Source: Ricinus communis (taxonomy: Eukaryota; Streptophyta; Magnoliopsida; Malpighiales; Euphorbiaceae). From it: DNA of 64,000 nt. This document shows positions 1 through 16,300 of this stretch, in pieces. A model generated the notes under the pieces. That model had not been told where the DNA came from, did not search any database, and was given only the letters and a program-made list of their open reading frames with translations. A program made the translations under genes and the position numbers. Positions within the stretch are counted from its first letter, which is position 1. Every line of letters starts with the position of its first letter. The stretch lies in the NCBI RefSeq assembly GCF_019578655.1, contig NC_063265.1:13674501-13738500 (forward strand). Reading direction: 5' to 3'.

Positions 1-3000
1 TGATAGGCTTCCCAGTCCAACCCCCTCAGAGGAATCTGGCAATGGGGACGGTGATACAGGTGGGGAAGTCTCTAGTTCGTTGAGTGTTAGTAGCTTTAGA
101 CCTGCAAATCCACTGACTTCAGGGCAATCCAATGCATCTATTTCTCTTCCTCGCATGGATGGTTCTAGTTTGCCTGGAGTTATCTCAATTAAAAGTGCGG
201 TACGAGCAAGTTCTGCCCCTAGTTTAACTGTGAAAGCCTCGGCAAAGAGCCGAGACCCAAGGCTTCGATTTGTTAATTCTGATTCCAATGCGTTGGATCA
301 AAACCATCGAGCCGTGCCTGTGGTTAATACACTCAAAGTGGAACCTATTGGAGGAACAATGAACAAAAAAAGGCAGAAGATTGTTGATGATCCTATTCCA
401 GATGGCCATTCATTAAAAAGGCAAAAAAATGCATTGGAAAATTCTGGAGTTGTTAGAGATGTGAAAACAATGGTTGGAAGTGGTGGTTGGTTGGAGGACA
501 CTGATATGGTTGGACCTCAAACCATGAACAAAAATCAGCTGGTAGACAATGCAGAATCTGATCCCAGGAGAAAAGATGGTGGAGGAGTTTGTACTAGTAG
601 TAGCTGTATATCCAGTGTGAATATTAGTGGAACAGAGCAGATACCAGTTACAGGAACTAGTGTCCCTATTGGAGGTGAACTGGTGCCAGTGAAAGGTAGT
701 ACTGCAGCGATACCTGATTTACTAAAAAATATTGCAGTGAATCCAACAATGTTGATTAATATATTAAAAATGGGTCAACAACAAAGGTTAGCATTAGAGG
801 CTCAGCAGAAGCCTGTTGATCCTGCCAAAAGTACAACTTATCCACTAAACTCAAATTCAATGCTGGGAACTGTTCCTGTTGTGGGTGCTGCTCACTCAGG
901 GATTTTGCCAAGACCGGCAGGAACAGTTCAGGTTTCTCCTCAACTGGGTACTGCGGTGAGTCCTTGATTTTATTTTGTACAGCATCTAGAATTATGCTTG
1001 TGTGAGTCATGGATCTCAGATGAGAATGTCTTATCTGTAAATGATGCTAGATTACTTGTTTGATCTTGAAAGAAAGGGTTTTCTGTAGTTATGCTGTGTT
1101 TACTTGCTCACGCGTTCCAAAGATTTCTATTCTGTTGAATATCCTTGCTTACATCTTTCCCTATCATGCAACTCGTGAAGTGTTAAAATTTGACACTTCC
1201 TACTTTAAAGCATCTGAAAGACTTTGTTTGTGTTTTTGGATGATGCATTGTAGGATGACTTGGGGAAAATTCGAATGAAACCGCGGGATCCTCGTCGTGT
1301 TCTCCACAACAATGCACTCCAAAGGAATGGGAGCATGGGATCTGAACATTTGAAAACTAATTTAACCTCTATACCTATTAACCAGGAGACCAAGGACAAC
1401 CAGAATTTGCAAAAGCAAGAGGGTCAAGTAGAGAAGAAGCCAGTGCCTTTGCAGTCTCTTGCTCTACCAGATATTTCTATGCCATTTACTAAGAATTTGA
1501 AAAATATTGCTGATATCGTGTCTGTTTCCCATGCATCAACATCCCAACCTCTTGTTCCTCAGAATCCTGCATCTCAACCTATGCGAACTACGATATCAAG
1601 CTCTGACCAGTTCCTGGGGATTGGTTCAGCACCTGGTGCTGCAGCAGCAGCAGCAGCAGGTCCTCGTACACAGAATGCATGGGGAGATGTTGAGCATCTC
1701 TTTGAAGGGTACAATGACCAGCAAAAAGCTGCTATACAGAGGGAGAGGGCAAGAAGGATAGAAGAACAGAAGAAATTGTTTTCTGCTCGCAAGCTATGCC
1801 TCGTGTTGGATCTAGATCATACACTTCTTAATTCAGCCAAGGCAATTGCTTCTTGTGGTTTACATAGTTCTCTGCTCATACTTTGGGCTTGTAGTTGAAA
1901 GGAGTGTATTTCTTTTATTAATTATCCTTTTCTTTTTGAACTTTTTCCAGTTTGTTGAAGTTGACCCTGTGCACGATGAGATCTTGAGAAAAAAGGAAGA
2001 ACAAGATCGCGAAAAAGCTCATAGACATTTGTTCCGTTTTCCTCATATGGGGATGTGGACGAAATTGCGCCCTGGGATCTGGAATTTCTTGGAAAAGGTA
2101 ATCCTAGTCAGGAAGTTTCTTTCAGATTAAGTACTGTTTGGTCCTTGAATCGTTTGCCCAACATGTCCTCTTTCTGCATTTTAGGCTAGTAAACTGTATG
2201 AGCTGCATCTTTACACAATGGGGAACAAGCTGTATGCCACAGAGATGGCAAAAGTGCTGGATCCAACAGGGGTTTTATTTAATGGACGAGTTATCTCTAG
2301 GGGTGATGATGGGGAACCCTTTGATGGTGATGAGAGGATTCCCAAGAGTAAGGATCTGGAGGGGGTCCTTGGCATGGAGTCAGGTGTTGTCATTATGGAT
2401 GATTCGGTGAGAGTTTGGCCACATAACAAGTTGAACTTGATTGTTGTGGAAAGGTAAGTATTTCTTTTCTTTAAGGCTATTTTCTAGTCTGGTTGCGCTA
2501 TCCTTATATTCCTTTGTGTTGCAGGTATATCTATTTTCCTTGCAGTAGACGCCAGTTTGGGCTTCCAGGTCCCTCTCTTCTTGAGATTGACCATGACGAG
2601 AGACCAGAGGATGGGACTTTGGCTTGCTCTTTGGCGGTGAGGCAAAAGCCTTAATATCTCCACTTTTCTTACATTTACTTACTCCCAAGCCCTCAAAAAA
2701 GTCGTCTTTGGTTGAATCAGGTTATTGAGAGAATACATCAAAACTTTTTCACACATCCCTCGTTAGATGAAGCAGATGTAAGAAATATCCTTGCATCAGA
2801 GCAGAGGAAGATATTGGCTGGTTGCCGGATTGTATTTAGCAGAGTGTTTCCAGTTGGTGAAGCCAACCCCCATTTACATCCGTTATGGCAGACTGCTGAA
2901 CAGTTTGGTGCTGTCTGCACAAATCAGATAGATGAACAGGTTACTCATGTAGTTGCCAATTCCCTTGGAACAGATAAGGTATCCTTACTCATTTAGTTGC

Positions 3001-3411
3001 TTTTCCGGCAACCATTTAATTAAAACTTAAAATTACCCCGAGTGAGGTAAAATTTATTTGTGGTATGGGGGATTTTTATTATTTACTTTTTTTTTTTTTT
3101 GTTGGGGGGGGGTGGTGGGGGGTGAGTGGTTTGGGGTTTGTGGTGGAGGAGAGGGTGGGGAAGGATTGTGGCAGAAGGTTGGGTGGGTTTGAGCTGGGAT
3201 TCTCGATGATATAGCGAGAAGAAACTTGACTATTAAAATAAGCGGCAAATTACATGCGATGCCCTCTTCGTAACAGTAATGAAAGTCCTTTTTAAGTTTT
3301 TGTTTTTAAGTTGGTGCATGATCTAAGTTATTCTGGACAGGTGAATTGGGCTCTGTCTACTGGAAGATTTGTTGTCTATCCTGGCTGGTGAGAATATAAA
3401 CTATTTGTTTA

Positions 3412-3448
<37 letters not shown>

Positions 3449-3585
3449 CAGCATTTTTTCTCACTATTTTGTATTTGACCAATGCCTTTCCCTTCTTTGA
3501 CCGATCATATAATGTACACAGGGTAGAAGCATCAGCGTTGCTTTATCGGAGAGCAAATGAGCAAGATTTTGCAATTAAACCATAA
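1..3585 (+). CDS. CPL3: RNA polymerase II CTD phosphatase-like 3, C-terminal part (5' end outside window)
   Basis: Removes phosphate from the heptad-repeat tail of RNA polymerase II in the nucleus; CPL3-type enzymes repress stress and ABA responses. Exons read as <2-955, 1254-1841, 1951-2097, 2185-2453, 2525-2636, 2721-2978, 3341-3387 and 3522-3585, all phase-consistent, giving 812 visible residues. The long low-complexity N-terminal region is followed by a poly-alanine run (about 1638-1660) and then the FCP1 homology domain, with the catalytic motif DLDHTLLN split from its continuation FVEVDPVHDEIL by an intron. A C-terminal BRCT domain begins near 2760 (RKILAGCRIVFSRVF) and the protein ends EQDFAIKP. 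The second visible intron (1842-1950) needs a GC donor. The reading frame is open at base 2, so the start lies upstream of the window. Confidence 0.93.
1638..1660 (+). repeat. GCA trinucleotide repeat coding for poly-alanine in CPL3
   Basis: Six GCA codons follow one GCT codon and encode seven alanines just before the phosphatase domain. It is an in-frame coding microsatellite and may vary in length between alleles. Confidence 0.85.
3104..3160 (+). other. G-rich tract in a CPL3 intron, possible G-quadruplex
   Basis: Within intron 2979-3340, directly after a T run, the coding strand carries G runs of nine (3104-3112), six (3117-3122), four (3133-3136), three (3153-3155) and four (3157-3160). 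Four or more runs of at least three G with loops, some of them long, are compatible with G-quadruplex formation in DNA or pre-mRNA. No function is shown. Confidence 0.5.
3411..3448 (+). repeat. (TTA)n microsatellite in the last CPL3 intron
   Basis: About twelve near-perfect TTA units lie between the exon ending at 3387 and the last exon at 3522. This is a simple repeat. Confidence 0.9.
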
Positions 3586-6324
3586 CAATCATCAGTCTAA
3601 ACCCTTCTGGCAAACCATAATATCAAGTCTTAGTGAAAGTCGGATGAGTCAGGTTGTGATGGGTGGATTAGGGGAAGACCAGAGAAGGCATGATTTTGAC
3701 CATTTTAGTTGTGCAATCCTCTCATTTGGCAGGTTCACCTCTCATTCGATCTGCCAATGCGCCAAAAGTTGAAAAGAGAGTTTTAATCGTAGTACATAGT
3801 GCAGGAGCTTTAAAGATTCCACAAAATTTGGATTTTGGGGTGGGATGTGGGCCGAGGGTTAAAAAGAAAAGATGGGAGGATGTGGCAGCTTAAATCGAAG
3901 TGAACCCAGAAGTGTTGCGACCTCTTGGGTAATATTGACGATTCACTTGGAAGTTTGGGGGATCCAAAACGTGAATTAGACAGCAGGAAAAACAACCCCT
4001 CTAAAACGTGAGAATCTGTGCAAGCATTTCACAATTTGAGGAAGATCAGGGTAATGAACTCTACAAAAGGGTGTGGGGAAGATGGAGGTAAAGCGAAAAT
4101 TTTATTAATGATAAAAATAGGTAGTATAAATCGATCCGATCTATGAAAGCAGATTTTTGAAAATTGAAGAAAGTATATCATAAGTTAAGGTGGAACATCG
4201 TCAGCGACAGTGAGAAGTAATTGTCAATGCTGTCAATCGGTGGGTTCTGTTTTTCCCCATTTGGATTCGGCTTAACGTTAGTGCCATGGTCTATCTGTTG
4301 GAAGTGGCCTCTTCACCATTTTATTTTTGTTTATTCTTTTTCCCCTTTAAAAATTAACTTGAGGAAGAAAAAAAGACTAAAAAATGAAAGTCATAAAATG
4401 ATGGGCAGTTTTGAGCTTAATTTTGTTGTGTATTGAAAACGGCAGTAGATTTGGGTGATGATTTAGTCGAAGAAGTAACGTGATAAGAAAGCGATGGTCC
4501 CAAAATAGAATTACGATAAATAAAATCTTAAATTGACACCAAACGGACACCATTCTGGTTACGACACATAAGACTCACTTGCAACAGAAAGGGAATGAAT
4601 TCTTGTTAGGAAATCCCTAGGCTAAGCCTCTGCCACGAAAGCAGTCGATAGATTCAATACTACTCCAAATAAACCTTCTCTTTTTTTCTTGAACTGACTA
4701 CTCCAAATAAACTGATTACCTAAAGTTTGACCCAAAAAAATAGATTACCTAAACTCTTTAAGAGGACCGCGAGTTGGACTTTGACGATGGAAATATGTTG
4801 GTACTACTTATGTCCAGGATTTTACAGCTACCTTATCCTTTTTTCTGCCGTGCATAACCAAACATGGTTCAAATTATGCTCTGCTCGACTATATACCCTT
4901 GAACATATAACTGCCAACCAGGCTAAAGTGTTCTTGAATAAAAAAGATGTTTAGTTTAGGAATTTGACGGTTGTTTTTCAATGAACAATAATATTAAAAT
5001 GTTTGGTAAAGATTTAAGAAATAACAGCTAATAGCTGATTTAGTCTGTATTAGCTCCATTGTAAAGTTTTTTTTATCAGTTAATAGCTAATTTGATTTTT
5101 TATTTATTTGGACATCATTATTCTTTATTAAAACTTATTAACAATTAATTTTTTTAAATTGATCTCATATAATTAAATTTTTATATTATTCTAATAGTTA
5201 AATAATTATAATATTTAAAATTATGGTACTTAAAATTAAATTTTTTTAGTAGAATTTAAATTCAATTTTTTATTTTTAAAATAATTTTTACTAATAAATA
5301 CAATTGAGGTAAAGAAAATTAATTATAAAATTTTTAATTATTATTTTATTGATTTGTATTATTAAATATAATATAATAAAATAAAATATATTTAACGATA
5401 AATTATACTTTTATTGGTCATTTAACATACTAACAGCAACCGCTAATAAAATTAGCTGATAGTTTAATTTATCAACTATCAAGTTACCAGCTATCAACTA
5501 TCAGCCACCGACTACCAGCTGTATTGATCAGCTGAACCAAACATTGCCTAAAAGCATGTTAAAGAGGGTGATGTCAGTCATGTCATGATGGGTTGAAATG
5601 GAAAAATTATTTCTTGGGCGGTTCAAACAAAAATATCCAAAGTTAGACATTTTAAGTGATTTACTAATATTTCTTTTTTTAAAGAAAAAATTTGTCGGTT
5701 TGATCTTCTTCATTAGCCATTTTTCCATATTGTAAATGTGTTTTTTTCCTGACGAATTTGTCTTTACTTGGAGGGTATTATGATATATGAATCTTGTGCC
5801 CTAATATGGTGAACTTGAATCATGACATGAATAAATTACCAAAACAAGGTAAGAATATACATATTAATGTAATAGGCACAATATCACCATTTTTTATATT
5901 CTAAAAGTTGAAAAAGAAGTTACACGTAATCAAAAGTTAAATATTAGCAACTTCAAATTTTGAGAGTCAAAATTATATGAGAATTAAAAGCCTTAACAGA
6001 TAGACGAGTATCACGCAAATCACTAGCAAATAGGAAGAATTCAGTTGAAGAGTCCAAGAGAAAGAGAGAGAGATTTGTTATGAGAAATAAAACTAAAATC
6101 AGGGCATGATTTGCTAACAAAATATCAGTGAATTGAAATTGGAAGAAAGGAAGGGGGGGTCCCGTACGTTTGTTTTAGTGAGAAGGAGTTCAATATAATG
6201 TAGGTATCCTCTTAATAATAAGTTTAACCATCTTTATCATCTCATTTATTTTTAATTTGGTTTTCTTTATCAAAGCTTTCCATTTTGTGCGACCCTTCTT
6301 CCCTAAGAAAACAAGCTAGGATCA
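3586..6324. other. Spacer between CPL3 and the NET3-like gene
   Basis: The first few hundred bases are probably the CPL3 3' UTR. The middle holds a MITE (4998-5545). The rest is AT-rich, without a recognisable coding region. A purine-rich stretch near 6050-6075 and the 5' leader of the NET3-like gene close the interval. Confidence 0.6.
4998..5545. mobile_element. hAT-like MITE
   Basis: A non-coding AT-rich element of about 548 bases. The ends carry an exact 10-base inverted repeat, AATGTTTGGT at 4998-5007 and ACCAAACATT at 5536-5545. Subterminal regions are crowded with AGCTGAT/ATCAGCT-type motifs in both orientations, typical of plant hAT-derived MITEs. No open reading frame for a transposase is present. 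I could not find a convincing 8-base target-site duplication, so the exact ends and the superfamily are inference. Confidence 0.6.
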
Positions 6325-7104
6325 ATGGAGGAAGACTTCTCTGCCCCTTTTTCATGGTGGTCAGATAGCCATAATCGTCCTCATCAGTCTCCATGGCTTC
6401 AAGCCATTCTCTCAGGTCTCTCTTTCTCTTTGTCTATTACATATTCTTCAAGAAAATGCTAGTCTAACACCAACGTGAAGAAGTAATAATAATAATTTAA
6501 TGCAGATTTGGACCACAAGGTTAAAACTATAGTAAATCTTATACAAGACGATGGGGATTCATTTACTGAAAGGGCTGAGATGTTTTACAAAAGAAGACCC
6601 GACCTCTTGAAGATCTTGAAAGAGTTGCAGGAGTCTTATTGCTTGTTAGCTGAGAAGTTCGACCGCCTGAGATCACCATCTTCAATCATTAATACTGCCG
6701 TCAATACCAGACTACAAGATACGGATCAGACCTCGCCCATCTTCAAGAATTTGAACATGGAACAACACATTGATATTGATGCAGCCACGAACGAAGGTAT
6801 TGAAAACAATGGCGGTGATAATCTCCGAAGGGATGGCGCGGAAGAGGAGAAAATATGGAGCGGATTAAGGCTGACTGTGTCGAAACTGATAGAGGATAAC
6901 AGGAGACAGCAGGCTGAGCTGATAAGGAGAAATGATGAGAAGAGAGAAGTGATAAAACAGCTCCGCGAGCAAATAAGTAGACTGATGGAAGAGAATAGGG
7001 CTTTGATGGGTTGTGCTCATGTCGATTTGAAACGAATCTGTGAACATAATAATGTTTCCAAGCTGAAGGGCCTCAATTGCATTGGCAGGTTTCGCGACTT
7101 ATGA
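6325..7104 (+). CDS. NET3-like actin-binding protein (KIP1-like NAB domain)
   Basis: NET proteins bind actin filaments through the N-terminal NAB domain and link them to membranes; the short NET3 group is associated with the plasma membrane, ER and nuclear envelope. Two exons, 6325-6415 and 6506-7104, join in phase 1 to give 229 residues. The NAB domain occupies roughly residues 10-85, with the hallmark WWSDSH, then [20 protein letters not shown] and the [13 protein letters not shown] block. The C-terminal half is acidic, then a coiled coil (about residues 140-205) rich in E, R and Q. The ATG at 6325 is chosen because the NAB tryptophans need exon 1. The length fits the NET3 subgroup rather than the longer NET1 and NET2 proteins. 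Confidence 0.85.
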
Positions 7105-7940
7105 ATTAGTTTTGGTCTCCACATTCAAATGCAAATTTGTGTTTGAACGAAATCCAGGATTTTGTGTTTTGATTGTTGATTGGCAATAATTTTAGTCGAG
7201 CAATTGTCTGCAGCTGTCGCTGATGCAATGTGGATTCTCCAATATCCTTCTTACAAAATGTTATAGCATATCTCAAATATTAAAGAAGGTGTTCTATTGA
7301 ACTAGACTCTACTCTGATAAAACAAATTCATGAGGTTTGAGACAGACACCCATATTAAAATCATTTTCATATTATTTTCTTTTTCAACTTTTTTATTCAT
7401 AAGTGCAAATCGTACATGTGGATTGGTTTAACATACTACTCACTAATTGGTTTTCTATAATTATTAATTTATAGTTAATAAATCTTTCTTAGATATTTTA
7501 TTTCAATATCAAGTGTTAAATCAAAGGTGAAAGAAAAAGTGCTCTGGTTTTATACTCCGTACAGCAAAGAAGTTTAGTAATAATATTCACATAGAATTAT
7601 TATAGTGACCCAATTACATATTAGAAAAAAATTAATTTAGCACTCTAACAATACAAAAGAATCACAAAAATTTTGAAAGCAGCAAAATTAAATTTTTTGA
7701 AATTACACTAAATAATTATAAATTTATACGGTGGCATTAGTTAGTAAGCGGATAATATAACATATCTCCGTTCCGTTTCTCTCTAGTCACACTCTCTGTG
7801 TGCCTCTACTGTTCATAGTCGACAACGAGACCGCTGCTCTTCTCTCTCTCTCTCTCTCATTCTCTACAGCGCATCTACATCTAACACACAAACACTCATT
7901 TCCCTTACTAATTCGCACTCTTGTGTATATCTATCTATAT
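7105..7940. other. Spacer and 5' leader of the SCD2-like gene
   Basis: AT-rich sequence with no coding signal. From about 7780 it becomes CT-rich, including a (CT)n run at 7838-7858, and reads as the transcribed leader of the next gene. Confidence 0.5.
7838..7858 (+). repeat. (CT)n microsatellite in the SCD2-like 5' leader
   Basis: About ten CT units lie roughly 80 bases upstream of the ATG at 7941. CT-rich leaders are common in plant genes. Confidence 0.8.
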
Positions 7941-12609
<4,669 letters not shown>

Positions 12610-13323
12610 TAAGGGCTCTGGCCTGAGATGTCTATATTTGCTTAGTACAAATTTTTTCTTCTGGTTGGAAGATATGAGAATCTATACTTAAAATTCTTTG
12701 TGATGTATGGCCTCTGGTTTTGTAGTCCAGAACAGTAACACGATACCAAAACCAAACCAAGGAGTAGGTGCCCTCCCTTCCCTGTGAGGGAAAAATGTAG
12801 ATGTCAATTTTAACTGACAGTTGAAATTGCATGTTTTAGATTAAAGATTCATACAATTCTGATTTCATGGATGTACAAGCAATAGCTATTGACTTGTTCT
12901 TTTGTTCCTCGTCTTTGCTTAATACTACAAGCGAGCCTTTAAATTTTAATTAATTATAATTAATTATAATAGAGCAGTTGAACTTGCAAGTGCGGCTTAA
13001 ATTAGAAACCAACAAGTTATGTCTTATGTAAAAATGTGGAGAAAAAAATTTTGTGATATATTAAGTGATAATTCGTCCTCTTGTCGATTACAGGATTGCA
13101 AATGAGCCATCTTTATTTTAATCCCAAAGAAGTTGGCAATAGCATTAGAATTAGAAAGGAAGATTTGTCCAGCCCATAATAACTCAATTAACATAGTAGC
13201 CAAACTACAATAAACACTTCTTTTTATGTTTGGAGGAGAATATAAACATCCGATTCTGATGGTTGTATCTAGCGAAAGATCACTTCACTTGGGGCCAAAG
13301 GATCATTTAGGAAACGACGTCGG
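12610..13323. other. Convergent 3' spacer between the SCD2-like and DUF724 genes
   Basis: Shared 3' region of two genes that point at each other. It contains a short tandem TAATTATAAT-type repeat near 12947-12970 and no coding signal. Confidence 0.55.
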
Positions 13324-16300
13324 TTACCAAGATGCAGCAGCTACGTTTTCAAATTCATGCTCCATATTCACAGTATCTTCATTCACAGCATTAGCGTTCA
13401 CCTGCAGAGTGATGAGTTCAGAATCTTTCATCACCTTCATCGACACTTTCATTGCCCGTTGCTCTTCTAACTGGCTTATCAGCTTGTCAATTTTATCAAC
13501 ATCCTCTTCCAATTTTATTTTCTCATGCTTACCCTCTGCCATCCGAATGTGGACCTTCTTCGCCTCATCCTCTAGCCGTTTGCACCTATCTTTGATTGAC
13601 AGCAACTTCTCAAGGCGCTCCGCTATTGCCTTAACCTCAAATCCATGCATTTCAAGATCAGCAAGGACTTCCATATAGCTCTCGAAAACTTCTCTACCAT
13701 CGTCAACTCGCAACTTGGACATCTTCTCTATCAGAACTGCAAAGCTCAACATATGACCCATAGCCATTCCTTCGCGGCTCGCCTCTTTATGTCCAATCAG
13801 AGGACTGAAATGTGGTCTTTGTGGCAGGACTTGGAAAACTTCTAGAGATTCAATGTTTTTCCATATAAGTGAGCTCTTAAGAAATGGCATCTCTAGATTC
13901 TCCACAAGCTCAGTGGCTTCCGGAACAGTTATCACTGAAGATTGGTTGAAATTTTCTACTTTTCTTTCTCTTTTACCTGGACAATGAGCATATTCAATCG
14001 GAATAGTCGACAAAATAGATAATGCAACCAATCTTATACTTCACTCAAGACAAACTCAGAGTGTACCTGGAAAGCATGTTGATAAAGCTTGAGTGTTACA
14101 GGATTCCATCACAGCAGCCATGCTAACTTCTTTTGCCATGTGATTCTCCAAGGAAACTATGGCTGACGATCCGGTCAAGACATCTTGGAGTTATACAAAT
14201 CGAAGAAAGGGTTCATATAAAGACAATATTGATCAAATGATAGAATAAAACTTAAGTGCCATTAGTTATTCCATTTCCATTAGAGAACTTGTTTCAAGTG
14301 TATGTTCATCCTTCACCTTCCATCTTATAATAAAAGCCAATCATTAGGGATCAGATTTTCTTTGAACAAGGACTTCCACATTAATTTTTTTTGGACGTGG
14401 TTTCAGATTCTATCATCAGCAAACACTAATTAATAAAAACCATATCAGAAACTTCTACGCTACAGAGACAAATATTGCATTTGGAGAAAAGGCAACCAGA
14501 ACAGAATAGGTTGAATTGGCACTAAAGTATTTTTCCCTGTTTTGCAACTTCTGAATTGTTAAAAGAGGTCAATCAGTAAAACAATATGTCCATGCACTTA
14601 TAAGTTGGTATGATCAGCATGTATCTTATAAAAAACATGTTCACCAAACAAATAATCCTGGGCATTCCTCACAGCACAGGCTGAGATCAAACCAAAATCA
14701 AGATTCATAAATTGACATTAACTTTCTATCTTCTATTTACCTCACTCTGTTTTTTAGGTTCTTTTTCTGTTATGCACCTATTTTTAAGGCTCCTAAAAGC
14801 AGAGGACTTTCAAGTTTCTATATGTACCTAAATGCTCCATGCTGATTACTGTAGACAATTCAGCCTCTTCCTTTGCACAATCTTGAAATTGACTTAGCCA
14901 CATTTTATTTCAAAATACAGCATTATAGGCAAAAAGCAACAAGTAGCACATTGTTCTCCCTTTTAAACACCCCAGTTATGGTGCCTAAAGCTGTTTTCCC
15001 CTAATTAATGTCAGTTTTCTTATTTAATTGGAATACTCTTATTACTTTTTCCTTTCCATGCTGTTTTATGTTTCTAGATCATGAAAGTGCGTCACCACTG
15101 ATATTCGGACTTGCTTCAATTATACCTCATCAGAATGTTGGTAAGCGTTTTCTGCATGAAGACCCCTCCTCCCCTCAACTAAGGAAAAGGAAGAGTGAGC
15201 ATCTTTTTCCATATGCTCAATTTCAACTAGGATTTCAGCCAAGTCTCCTTTTGTCTTTTCCTCTCTGCCTGCAAATCATTTACATTTGCTCTTATTGAAA
15301 TAAGATCCTATTATACAAGGATAAAGAAAGGAGGCCTCTACCTACAGCTGGAACCCACTGGCTTGTAACTTTAGAACTCATCTGTCTTTTCCTTTTCTCC
15401 ATGTAGCCTGTCACTTTATTCTCCAGTAAAGCATCTTGTGGACTAGGATCTTGCATTAGTAAGAAAAGCATAGAACATAGACTCAAGGAAAAGAGCAGTC
15501 AATGGAAAAAATTTACACAAGTCTTAAAAAAGAAATCACACATTGATCAGAGCATAACACTCATTCACTTAAAGAAAGCGGGCTTACAATATTATTTCTC
15601 CTAGAGGGACTATCAGATACAGAAGAAGGCAGATTGGTTGAGCAATTGGTTCCTATATTTCCCCCTACATTTCCCGCACCTTGTATTTCTTGGTTTATAA
15701 TGAAAAGACTATAAACCAAGAAATACAAGGTTCGGGAAATGTAGGAACCAATTGCTCAACCAATCTGCCTTCTTCTGTATCTGATAGTCCCTTCAGGAGA
15801 AATAATGTTGTAAGCCCGCTTTCTTTAAGTGAATGAGTGTTATGCTCTGATCAATGTGTGATTTCTTTTTTAAGACTCGTGTAAATTTTTTCCATTGACT
15901 GCTCTTTTCCTTGAGTCTATGTTCTATGCTTTTCTAGTCATTTAGTTAGGTCAATTTTTCATGAAACTGCATCCTAGATAAGGGTTTGACAGAGTTTGCT
16001 TTTTTCAAGTTTTTGGAAGGGCATGAAAGTGCATCCTCACCTTTAGGTGGTGTCTTCCTTACTTTCTTACTTGGTGATTGTGCATTACAAGCCATTGACT
16101 GCTCTAATGGATTCTTCCTTGACTTTTTGCAAAACAATTTCTCTTCTCTGTAATCCTTTGCTGTGCTTAATTTTCTGCAAGAAGATTTCCCTTCAATCTC
16201 ATTCATCGCTCTGATTGAACTCTCAACACTTATAGCTACCTCATGGTCTTCTGCATTGCTGTCAGCATTTGTTGATCTCTTCTCTTCATATTGTACAGCA

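Noticed and set aside
224..501. Minus-strand open frames opposite the first CPL3 exon
   Set aside because: Shadows of the plus-strand CPL3 coding sequence; no family resemblance.
13226..13845. Plus-strand frames of 150 and 66 codons
   Set aside because: Antisense to the DUF724 C-terminal exon, which has clear family motifs on the minus strand.
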